In this document: in pieces, positions 16,701-23,784 of the stretch
Layout: every line of letters begins with the position of its first letter
Numbering within the stretch: the stretch's first letter is position 1
Assembly: GCA_028282005.1 (NCBI GenBank)
Contig: JANQIV010000038.1
Location: forward strand, 1 to 41,103
Origin: Melioribacteraceae bacterium
GTDB taxonomy: Bacteria; Bacteroidota; Ignavibacteria; Ignavibacteriales; Melioribacteraceae
Length of the DNA: 41,103 nt
Direction: 5' to 3'
The notes under the pieces: generated by a model
Databases searched by the model: none
What the model saw: the letters and a program-made list of their open reading frames with translations, nothing else
What the model was told of the DNA's origin: nothing
Position numbers and translations under genes: made by a program

Positions 16701-18862
16701 ATCCAGTCGGCTGCTTTCTGTAATGAACCGGACTCTACCATTTGTCTAAGCTGTTCAGCTCCATCGGCAGAAAGCAGCATAAATCCTTTGATAAGATTCA
16801 TTCCGTTGCGTTCAACAGGTTCTTCAGTAATCGGGTCTTTAGCCAATATAACCGTGAGTAGCGGATAACCTCTTGTATTAGTTTTTATAAACAACACAAG
16901 CTCAGAAAGCACATAGTTTTTTACGATTCGCAAAAACTCGGTAGCTACATTCCCGGCAAAGGTTATAATTTTCCCGATTGGATTTCTAATAATCTTTGAA
17001 GCTCTCTCCAAAACTCCGCTCGGGTCGCCAATATCTGAAAGTGAAAGGCTGTCCCAGAAAGCTGATATCTCTGCTTTAATTGTTGTGAGGCTTATATCAA
17101 GTCCGGCAATCTGCCCATCAAGCCAGGTTGCTGCTTCTTCGAGTGCACCGGTTTCTTCAAGCTTTTGTTTGAAGTGGCTGCCAAACGGAATTATGTCTAG
17201 CCCGGCTTCAATAAAGTTTCTTCCACTGCGTTCAACCGGATCACCGGAAACCGGGTCTTTGCCAAGCACAACTGAGAGTAATTTGTATCCCGGTATCTCT
17301 TCAACAAAATCGTGGAATTTATCTTTAATCCAATTCAATCCCGATTCTAAAGTATCCGTCACAGATTCAACAACACTGCTGGCAACATCACTTACAGCAT
17401 CCCATGCATCACCAAGCCAAGAACGTTGAATGTTATTTTCTGTTGATTTACTAACAGCTTTACTTTTCTTCTGTACTTTCCTCGCTGCAGATTTACCCTG
17501 AACTGAAGCACCCTGCTGAATTGTGTGTGTCAATTCGTGTGCAATTAAACCTTTCCCCTGCGATGAACCGATATCGTATTTTCCTTGATTAAAATAAATA
17601 TCGTTTCCGTGTGTAAATGCCTGCGCATTGATTTGGCTGCTCATTGTAGCAGCATCGCTTCCTGTATGAATTCGCACTCCGCTGAAGTCAGCATCAAACT
17701 TATTTTCCATAAAAGATCGGGTTGAATCCGGCAAAGGTGCACCGCCGCCTTTTGAGCTTTTCAAATCACTTTCAAAACTTGAAGATCCAGCATTTGTAGA
17801 TTTACCGGATTTTAATTGAAGCGAAGAGGATTTTCTTGAATGTCCCGAACTCTTTGTTTGAACTTCTTCTTTAGCTTCTTCTTCGGGATTATTAATGTTG
17901 AGTTTATATTTGATTCCCTTTTTCTTTTTATCACTTGGGACAATCTTCTTTGGTTTTGTTTGGACAGGTTCTTCTTCCTCTTGGCGACTGATTATTTCTT
18001 TTGCTTGTGGTTCTTCCTCTTCTTGGCGACTAATCAATTCCTTTGCTTGCGGTTCCTCTTCTTCCTGGCGATTGATTATTTCCTTTGCTTGCGGCTCTTC
18101 CTCTTCCTGGCGATTAATTATTTCCTTTGCTTGTGGCTCTTCCTCTTCTTGGCGATTAATCAATTCCTTTGCTTGTGGCTCTTCCTCTTCTTGGCGATTA
18201 ATTATTTCCTTTGCCTGCGGTTCTTCTTCTTCCTGGCGACTAATCAATTCCTTTGCCTGTGGTTCTTCCTCTTCTTGGCGACTAATCAATTCCTTTGCTT
18301 GCGGCTCTTCTTCTTCCTGGCGATTAATTATTTCCTTTGCTTGTGGCTCTTCCTCTTCTTGGCGATTAATCAATTCCTTTGCTTGTGGCTCTTCCTCTTC
18401 TTGGCGATTTATTATTTCCTTTGCCTGTGGCTCTTCTTCTTCCTGGCGATTGATTATTTCCTTTGCTTGTGGTTCTTCCTCTTCTTGGCGATTGATCAAT
18501 TCCTTTGCTTGCGGTTCTTCTTCTTCCTGGCGATTGATTATTTCTTTTGCCTGTGGCTCTTCTTTCTCCTGCTTTTGAATGTTGCCGACTAATGTTGACG
18601 GAGAACTCATAACTTTATCTGCCATCGAGTCGGCTTCTTGCTCAAACTTATCGTTCGGCTTTCCAATTTTTATTTTTAGTTGTAAACTTTTGGAATTAGC
18701 TGAATTGATGTTATTTATAAGACTAGTAGTGTTATTATTGTTTATTAAAAGGGATAAGTTGTTAGATTCCTTTTTTAACAATGTTTTGGATTTAATCTCG
18801 GATCTATTTTGAGTTTTATTTACACTCGAAATTGTTTTATTTGCTTTTTGAATACTATGCAT
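13790..18862 (-). CDS. Giant DUF4157 eCIS effector with repeat tract and HNH-like nuclease C-terminus
   Basis: The product is 1690 residues. In order: KKESNNLSLLINN (30-42); the KPNDKFEQEADSMADKVM leader (about 67-84) common before DUF4157; a Glu-rich tract of 14-residue repeats (about 97-300); DUF4157 (about 372-452) with H442-E443-x-x-H446 in AHELTHTIQQ; three tandem modules of about 140 residues (from 525, 665 and 804, each opening G[YF]xL[LI][ST]V[VI]L.K[DN]P); a hydrophobic helical chassis (about 970-1215) shared with the next gene; and a C-terminal part. The C-terminus contains IHLLSERLHGPGKRWNLTP (around residues 1415-1435), the HL...L.GPG..NLTP pattern of His-Me/HNH-type nuclease toxins. 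DUF4157 proteins are frequent at the end of eCIS operons. I infer a loaded effector whose DUF4157 may process it and whose tip is a nuclease. Confidence 0.82.
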   Translation of the reverse strand: MHSIQKANKTISSVNKTQNRSEIKSKTLLKKESNNLSLLINNNNTTSLINNINSANSKSLQLKIKIGKPNDKFEQEADSMADKVMSSPSTLVGNIQKQEKEEPQAKEIINRQEEEEPQAKELINRQEEEEPQAKEIINRQEEEEPQAKEIINRQEEEEPQAKELINRQEEEEPQAKEIINRQEEEEPQAKELISRQEEEEPQAKELISRQEEEEPQAKEIINRQEEEEPQAKELINRQEEEEPQAKEIINRQEEEEPQAKEIINRQEEEEPQAKELISRQEEEEPQAKEIISRQEEEEPVQTKPKKIVPSDKKKKGIKYKLNINNPEEEAKEEVQTKSSGHSRKSSSLQLKSGKSTNAGSSSFESDLKSSKGGGAPLPDSTRSFMENKFDADFSGVRIHTGSDAATMSSQINAQAFTHGNDIYFNQGKYDIGSSQGKGLIAHELTHTIQQGASVQGKSAARKVQKKSKAVSKSTENNIQRSWLGDAWDAVSDVASSVVESVTDTLESGLNWIKDKFHDFVEEIPGYKLLSVVLGKDPVSGDPVERSGRNFIEAGLDIIPFGSHFKQKLEETGALEEAATWLDGQIAGLDISLTTIKAEISAFWDSLSLSDIGDPSGVLERASKIIRNPIGKIITFAGNVATEFLRIVKNYVLSELVLFIKTNTRGYPLLTVILAKDPITEEPVERNGMNLIKGFMLLSADGAEQLRQMVESGSLQKAADWIDTTIAELDLSWETIRNLFSSAWDLISIENLMTPIETFQKLVTLFAEPVGRIIKFVIKVGLKILEFIKAALLKRLSDFAHKTRGFHLITVILGKNPFTGEVVKRTAENIIRGFMGLMEGGEEQYQQMKQTGAIAQTLGRIEAAVATLGFTWEYIVGLFTQAWNSFSLKDLAAPLEAFARIVKLFANPIMRLFVFIWEILKIVIEVLLIIMKFPIDLVKNIIAKSMQAINDIKRDPIGFLKNILRAIKQGFVQFFDNILKHLIKGVTGWLFGELKDAGINPPQDFSLKSILGFVLEILGITMDRIWKKLAEKIGQDKVDKIKKVIDTLSGIWSFIRDVATKGPSAIWEYIVEKISNLWDTVLDAVKNWVMTKIVEKVVTKLLSLLDPTGIMAVVNSVIAIYNAIESFIRYIKEMLAIVNSFVEGVAEIAKGNVKKAADFIEGAMSKSMPVIIGFLANQVGLGGVGKKVSEMIEKVRKKVDDAIGWLIDKAIGAGKAFLDMLKRGVAAVKKGVASLFQWWKTKKKFKAKDGKTHSIYFKSKGQPKLFVASEEQGLDDIINKKNGDQYIISDETVRQGLLQKYTNLKTYISENADKQEKTVKPGTTVESASTKDLSVEIDRRLKEIYEALPLSVFQDTDEKMPLSNVTYSMSDGRSSEVIAEPLSNMPGNTKGSAPGEEPIGWDYIKNVVHPGIPGKSTSHVQIHLLSERLHGPGKRWNLTPGKTGYNTPGGMLIPETEAQKRINKDSKDPAQPRVISYKVKVSYYTSNDPIYDAPGNEIDTNTKNLYSHVKQSFFPKKIDVVIENMRKDNDNWVKTGEKKPYAIPDSGDMPLPKAVFNLDDFFADKKATMRDMGAANPFRPQKYIWGQIHLNTKEDSMLKDKFRDDYDFSDAYREYFVSMSDTKSKREELISRIKQIHQYMVEHGTITIPSSQLDVIFGGGYWSRQVGNIIEAAGGGEYKFTDKVANNISKL
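17966..18574 (-). repeat. In-frame 42-bp tandem repeat tract (14-residue units)
   Basis: There are thirteen near-identical 42-bp units (17987-18532), with a degenerate unit at each end. They encode RQEEEEPQAKE[IL]I[NS]. The Arg-Gln codons recur at exact 42-base steps from 17981 to 18569. Variation is mostly synonymous or limited to Ile/Leu and Asn/Ser, implying recent expansion or homogenisation. Because 42 is a multiple of three, long spurious frames are open on the other strand. Similar Gln/Glu-rich repeats precede DUF4157 in related proteins. Confidence 0.95.
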
Positions 18863-18928
18863 TAACCAATTCCAGTAATTAAATAAAATGAAAAATCATC
18901 GTTTCAACATTGTGCCAAAAAAATATGA

Positions 18929-20560
18929 CTATCTTCTAATAAAATTCTTAGTAAAAGAGAATAATTTGTTGAATGCCTTTCTTCCCTTTGTTTCCTGAGT
19001 ATCCAAAATTTTAAATTTGCAAGGAATAAGCCATAAAACATAGGAAGTTCTATCCTCTTGAATTGTAGTTTTCATAAGATTTATTCTGTCCTGCAAGAAA
19101 AAGATTACTTTTTTAATAGCTTCTTTCTTTATTCCTTTTGCTGTTCTTAATTTTTTAACTAATCTATTCCACCTTGTTTCCAAATACAGAACTTCACTTT
19201 TCCATGCAGGAAATTCCAGAGGGTCATAATATCCCCGTCCATAACATCTGTAAATACCGGCTCTAACACTCCCTTGTCGTGTATGATATTCTTCGTGGAC
19301 CAGTATGCCAGCTAGTTTTTGTATGTCATAACTAACAAACCCGCCTGCAAACGCAGTTCTCCTAAGCTCAATTTTTTTTCCCGTTGTAATTGCACTTGAT
19401 TGAGTATCTTTTGGAGCAGCAGTAAATTTATCAACCCATACAATATTCTTTTGTTTTAAAAGAGATATTAAGCTTTGAGCAACTGTATTGTTGTCTTGTG
19501 ACACGGCTAGTATAGCTAGTTTCAGCTTGCTATCCCAAACATCAAAAAGGTCTTTTTTCCTCAAATAATTAATTGCAAAATCAAGATCTAATCCTTTTGG
19601 AAGTTTTAATGTTTTTATTGCTTTCTTTATAAGAGGTATCATCTTAAGTATTGACAACACGTTCTTAGGGAGAGGAGTAAATGCTTTTTTCAATTCACTC
19701 CAATCAATAAATCCATCGGAGTTTAAGTCGTGATCTTTAATATTAGTTGATAATTGATTTTTAATATTTATTTTTATTTTACCGTAGCTTATTTCAAGAA
19801 GGGCATTTTTTCTATTCCTGCCAGCATAATTCTTTTTGAACCAATTGAACAAAGCTCCATCTATTTTTTTACTGTAATAGACTCGCCTTTTATTAATCGA
19901 AGACTTTATTTTAGAGGATAAAAGAAAAAACAACGGAATTGATCCGGTTAGATAAGTTTTAGGTTTTTGCTGTTCGTATACTCTTTTAATAACTCTAATT
20001 TGAAATGGCTTAAACCAATTTTTCAGATGTCTGTATTTGGGAAACAATCTACGACTCGTACTGGAAATTTTTTTAGTTTTATTTTGAGTAGTAGTTCCGC
20101 TCTTTTTGTTGTCTTTTTTCTGAATTACAGAGTTCTGAGATTGATTATTATTTTGCTGTATAGTATGTGTAAGTTCGTGTGCAATTAATTTTTGACCAAC
20201 ATATGATTCGGGATTGTACTGATTTTTATTAAAATATATGTCGCTGCCGGCAGTGAATGCAACAGCATTTAACTGTTTGCTTAAATTTGCTGCCTGTTCA
20301 TCTTTATGTATCCTAATATTATCAAAGTTCTTTCCAAATTTAATTTCCATCAAGCTTTTTGCACTACCACTTAACTTTTCTCCTTTTCCTTTGTTTGAAT
20401 GAATTTGGTTTTCTATCCTTTTATTAATATTAGCAGAAATAATATCAGGATTATGAGCAGCATTCTCTTTTCTACTTAAGGTAAAAGCGGGTTTAGGCGT
20501 TTCGGTATCGTAGCCGGAAGATTTCCTTCTTATTCTTCTTGGTCTGATTTTGGTTTTCAT
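18929..20560 (-). CDS. DUF4157 eCIS effector candidate with a second HExxH site and an EF-hand
   Basis: The product is 543 residues. It has a basic N-terminus (KIRPRRIRRKSSG), then DUF4157 (about 62-140) with H128-E129-x-x-H132 (AHELTHTIQQ). A basic linker follows. A canonical 12-residue EF-hand loop lies at 278-289 (DLNSDGFIDWSE), implying calcium binding. The C-terminal domain (about 370-543) has a second zinc-protease signature, H422-E423-x-x-H426 (LVHEEYHTRQG), with E450 or E456 downstream as possible third ligand (DPLEFPAWKSEV). I infer a cargo metallopeptidase whose activity might depend on calcium. It lies 3 bases after the AAA+ ATPase gene and precedes two further effector candidates, so it is the first cargo gene of the operon. 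Confidence 0.8.
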   Translation of the reverse strand: MKTKIRPRRIRRKSSGYDTETPKPAFTLSRKENAAHNPDIISANINKRIENQIHSNKGKGEKLSGSAKSLMEIKFGKNFDNIRIHKDEQAANLSKQLNAVAFTAGSDIYFNKNQYNPESYVGQKLIAHELTHTIQQNNNQSQNSVIQKKDNKKSGTTTQNKTKKISSTSRRLFPKYRHLKNWFKPFQIRVIKRVYEQQKPKTYLTGSIPLFFLLSSKIKSSINKRRVYYSKKIDGALFNWFKKNYAGRNRKNALLEISYGKIKINIKNQLSTNIKDHDLNSDGFIDWSELKKAFTPLPKNVLSILKMIPLIKKAIKTLKLPKGLDLDFAINYLRKKDLFDVWDSKLKLAILAVSQDNNTVAQSLISLLKQKNIVWVDKFTAAPKDTQSSAITTGKKIELRRTAFAGGFVSYDIQKLAGILVHEEYHTRQGSVRAGIYRCYGRGYYDPLEFPAWKSEVLYLETRWNRLVKKLRTAKGIKKEAIKKVIFFLQDRINLMKTTIQEDRTSYVLWLIPCKFKILDTQETKGRKAFNKLFSFTKNFIRR

Positions 20561-20563
20561 GCT

Positions 20564-21916
20564 TTAAACCGCTTTTCCCTCTTTTTGAAATTCTCGTCTA
20601 ATACCGTTTTGAATTTCGGTAAAAATAATTTCGTCACTATCCCTCTTTAAAGCCATTAACGTTGCGTACCTAATTACATTCATTATTGAACCACCTGAAA
20701 GCTCGAAATCATTGGCAATATTTTTTAGTGAAACATCACTAGCGAGTTTGGTTTTCTTTGAGAAACCCTGCTTCCATAATTTCAGCCGCTCTGTTTCTTT
20801 GGGCATCGGGAAATGAATAATCGATTGAAACCTTCTCGTAAAAGCTTCGTCAATGTTGGATTTAAAGTTGGAAGATAAAATCACTACTCCTGCATAATCT
20901 TCTACCCTTTGCAGTAAATAGGAAACCTCTTGATTTGCAAACCTGTCGTGTGCATCGCTTATGTTTGTTCTCTTGCCAAAGAGCGCGTCTGCTTCGTCAA
21001 AAAATAATATCCAGTTTTTGTGCTCGGCTTTTTCAAAAACTTTTTCAAGGTTCTTTTCAGTTTCACCAATGTATTTTGAGATAATCATAGAAAGGTCAAT
21101 TCTGTAAACATCATTGCCGGTTACTTTTCCCAGCAGCGATGCTGTTAATGTTTTGCCTGTTCCGGAGGGTCCATAAAACAAACTGCGGTAGCCGGGCTTT
21201 ATTTTTCTTCCCAGTTCCAGATCGTTTAAAAGTTTGTCACCGTAATCAACCCATGCTTTTATTTCAAGCACCTGCTCCATTGTAGAGCTGTCAAGCACAA
21301 GTTCAGCCCATTCAAGCTGCGTTTCAATTCTCTTTGCCGGAAACTCAACACTGAATATTGGTTTGCTAACCACCCCCGTAGTTACAAGGTCAACTATTTC
21401 TTTAGATATATTTATGAATCCGCTGTACTCAGGTTCGTTTTCCCTCGGACTATCCAGCTTTAATATTGCATGACTATTGAAAACGTGATCAGCATTAAAC
21501 AGCTGTCCGTAATAAATTCTTTTTTCAATATCATCTCCTGCAAGAATGAATAATGCTGTTTCACCTGTCGGAAGAAAACCTCCGTACGAGTAACCGTTCC
21601 GCCGCCCGAATTCAGTAAAGTCCCTAGCGTTAGCTTCGTTTTTTGTAAAAAACACATCTAGCAGTTGCGGTTTTACGTGCGGAATTACTCCCAATAAAAA
21701 AACTATTCTTTCGGCTATTGATAAATTATAATGAGCTAAAAAGTCAGCATAGATAGAATGATTTCTATCCAACTGAGGAGGTTCAATATCAAATACATCT
21801 TTGTAATCAGATTCATGCCCAAAGTGAAGCTTTATTCTTGTATCAAGAATTTTGTAAAACCAATCAAGTTCAAGCTCAAGTGCATCCGCATTATTTTTGA
21901 TTATACTTATCGCCAT
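20564..21916 (-). CDS. eCIS AAA+ ATPase (Afp15-like)
   Basis: The product is 450 residues. The C-terminal AAA+ core has Walker A GPSGTGKT (249-256), Walker B ILFFDEAD (303-310), sensor-1 Asn (SSN350) and Arg fingers R361/R362. The N-terminal 200 residues form the helical/winged region seen in eCIS ATPases. Every eCIS operon of the Afp/PVC/MAC kind encodes one such ATPase. It is needed for assembly, probably of the tube/sheath or for cargo loading, and is not part of the finished particle in most accounts. The gene overlaps the tape-measure gene by 10 bases, a normal arrangement for this pair. Confidence 0.93.
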   Translation of the reverse strand: MAISIIKNNADALELELDWFYKILDTRIKLHFGHESDYKDVFDIEPPQLDRNHSIYADFLAHYNLSIAERIVFLLGVIPHVKPQLLDVFFTKNEANARDFTEFGRRNGYSYGGFLPTGETALFILAGDDIEKRIYYGQLFNADHVFNSHAILKLDSPRENEPEYSGFINISKEIVDLVTTGVVSKPIFSVEFPAKRIETQLEWAELVLDSSTMEQVLEIKAWVDYGDKLLNDLELGRKIKPGYRSLFYGPSGTGKTLTASLLGKVTGNDVYRIDLSMIISKYIGETEKNLEKVFEKAEHKNWILFFDEADALFGKRTNISDAHDRFANQEVSYLLQRVEDYAGVVILSSNFKSNIDEAFTRRFQSIIHFPMPKETERLKLWKQGFSKKTKLASDVSLKNIANDFELSGGSIMNVIRYATLMALKRDSDEIIFTEIQNGIRREFQKEGKAV

Positions 21917-23784
21917 TCAACGTATACCGGTTTGTTCATCCATTTAAATTTTATTATTGAAATTGACCAAGGCAAGGTATCAAGCAACACGTCAAAAGCT
22001 TTTTCTTCAACATTTAATCTCCATTGATCCTCAATCTCATCAAGTTTACCACGCCTTAAAAGAAACGAATTACGAAGACCTTCTACAGAAGTATTTTTCA
22101 ATGCCGACCAATATTCAACTACAGATCGCAATAGACTTTCACAATTCTCCTTTTCTTCATCAGTGATATCAAATTCTTTATCAATAGTTTGGTTGATATC
22201 CATCCCGCATAAAACTTTGTTTAATGCAATATCAAATTCTCGAATAACATTTTCGCCCGTTACTAAATATTGAATCAACTTAATTGCTCTTTCTTGTAAC
22301 GAATTATCTTTAAACCCATTTTCATCGACAAGGCTAACTCTCTCAAAAAATCTTGGGAAAAAAGGAGATAACAGAACTAGCCCGGCATTGTTAACAAACA
22401 TTGGTTCTTTTAATTCAACTGTATCTTGGCTCTCGGTAACTTGGGAATCTTCTGAAAGTAACTTGTCTGTTTTTGCTTTTAATATGTCTTCAATTTTGTA
22501 AGTTTCTTCTGGATCAATTTCTTTTTTAGATTTACTGGTAGATTCTTTTTCGCCCATTGTAGTCTCACTTTTTTGTTTGGCAGGTTTTTCCACCTCAAAT
22601 TGATTTATATTTTTTTCTTTATCAACTTTTCCAGACAAGTTTTCTGAGACTTCACTTTTGGGTTCTAATTTTCCCTTAATTTGTAATTTTTCTTGCTTCT
22701 CTTGTTCTTTGGTTTTAACAGTTTCTGTTTTACTAATTTCCGACTCTTTCTTGCCCGGCTCCAATTCTTTATTGCTTTGCAAAATTTCCTTATCAGTTAC
22801 TCCCTTTGCCAGATCATCTTCCTCCTGCAACCCAGTAATGAGGCTTTCACTCATCTCTATTTTTTTTAATGTCTTGGCTATTTCTTCTGCAAGCTCTTCT
22901 TTAATAGCTGTGACTTCAAAAACTTCCGAAAACAATTGGCTTATGAATCTCACCGCTTCTTTTGATTCTTTTATAAATTCGATCTCTTTGTTTACGGCTT
23001 TGTTAAAAATTAAAAAGAAGTCATTAATTTCAAGACCTGTTTGCTGCACAATTGTCTCAACAAGTGTTTTAGTTGCTTGCTCAACTTTAAGCTGGTCAAA
23101 TAAAAAAGAAAGAGAAGCAGCTAATTTTGTTGATTCAATTCCAAAAGTCGAAGGCAACTTATTCTTTAGAATATTAAAAGTAATTTCGAACTCTTTTAAA
23201 TAGTTTCTTATTTTTTCAGATTGTAAATCTTCTATGTGCTTATAAAATTTTTCAACCGTGGATGACTCAAATTGACTAATAAATCTTTTGACTACTATTT
23301 CTTGTTTTTCAGGAATATTAAAAATCGATAAAATATTTTGGGGCATTGATGACAACAACTCTCGAAAGATTTCATCGATGTTAATCCGCTCTTTGTTATC
23401 AACCCACCAGGGTAGATAACCATTTATTAGAAAATATTTTATCAACTCAAAGTTTGACTCTTCTTCAGCACGAGTAAAAGTTGTTTGCGATACCGAAACA
23501 TCTTTCAGCTCATTTACTATTTTAATTTCGAACTCTTCTTCAAACTTTTTATTCAAATCTATTTCGAGATTTTCTAAATCCAAGTTCCCTAAATCAATTT
23601 CGATTTTATCGATGACAACAAGTTCTTCCGGAGAATATTTTGAACAGATTTTATCCATCGTACCAGAGAGATTATTCTTCAATATACTTCTCAACGTTTT
23701 TTGAATTTCGAAAGCTTTGTTTTTATCATCCGTTTCGAATTCAAAAATTTCACTGTTTACAATATGAGAATCGCTTTTATACAT
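21907..23784 (-). CDS. Contractile injection system tape-measure protein (Afp14-like)
   Basis: The product is 625 residues. The N-terminal part is typical of the CIS tape-measure family: HIVNSEIFEFETDDKNKAFEIQ followed by IDKIEIDLGNLD at about residues 58-70. The C-terminal part is also typical: FVNNAGLVLLSPFFPRFFERV (about 469-489), with RRGKLDEIEDQWRLNVE near the end. Between them (about 325-465) is a charged Lys/Glu/Ser linker rich in EKQEK-type sequence. The protein sets tube length by its own length and occupies the tube lumen during assembly. The start overlaps the stop of the 1488-residue gene by one base (TAATG). It is shorter than many phage tape measures. Confidence 0.88.
   Translation of the reverse strand: MYKSDSHIVNSEIFEFETDDKNKAFEIQKTLRSILKNNLSGTMDKICSKYSPEELVVIDKIEIDLGNLDLENLEIDLNKKFEEEFEIKIVNELKDVSVSQTTFTRAEEESNFELIKYFLINGYLPWWVDNKERINIDEIFRELLSSMPQNILSIFNIPEKQEIVVKRFISQFESSTVEKFYKHIEDLQSEKIRNYLKEFEITFNILKNKLPSTFGIESTKLAASLSFLFDQLKVEQATKTLVETIVQQTGLEINDFFLIFNKAVNKEIEFIKESKEAVRFISQLFSEVFEVTAIKEELAEEIAKTLKKIEMSESLITGLQEEDDLAKGVTDKEILQSNKELEPGKKESEISKTETVKTKEQEKQEKLQIKGKLEPKSEVSENLSGKVDKEKNINQFEVEKPAKQKSETTMGEKESTSKSKKEIDPEETYKIEDILKAKTDKLLSEDSQVTESQDTVELKEPMFVNNAGLVLLSPFFPRFFERVSLVDENGFKDNSLQERAIKLIQYLVTGENVIREFDIALNKVLCGMDINQTIDKEFDITDEEKENCESLLRSVVEYWSALKNTSVEGLRNSFLLRRGKLDEIEDQWRLNVEEKAFDVLLDTLPWSISIIKFKWMNKPVYVEWR

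Noticed and set aside
17966..18574. Possible CRISPR array
   Set aside because: Units are contiguous with no unique spacers, encode a protein repeat in frame, and no cas genes are nearby.
17840..18592. Long plus-strand open frames of 227 and 250 residues with Ser- or Phe/Leu-rich repeats
   Set aside because: They are the reverse-strand readings of the 42-bp repeat array; the period is a multiple of three, so stops are avoided by periodicity. The minus-strand protein is clearly the real gene.
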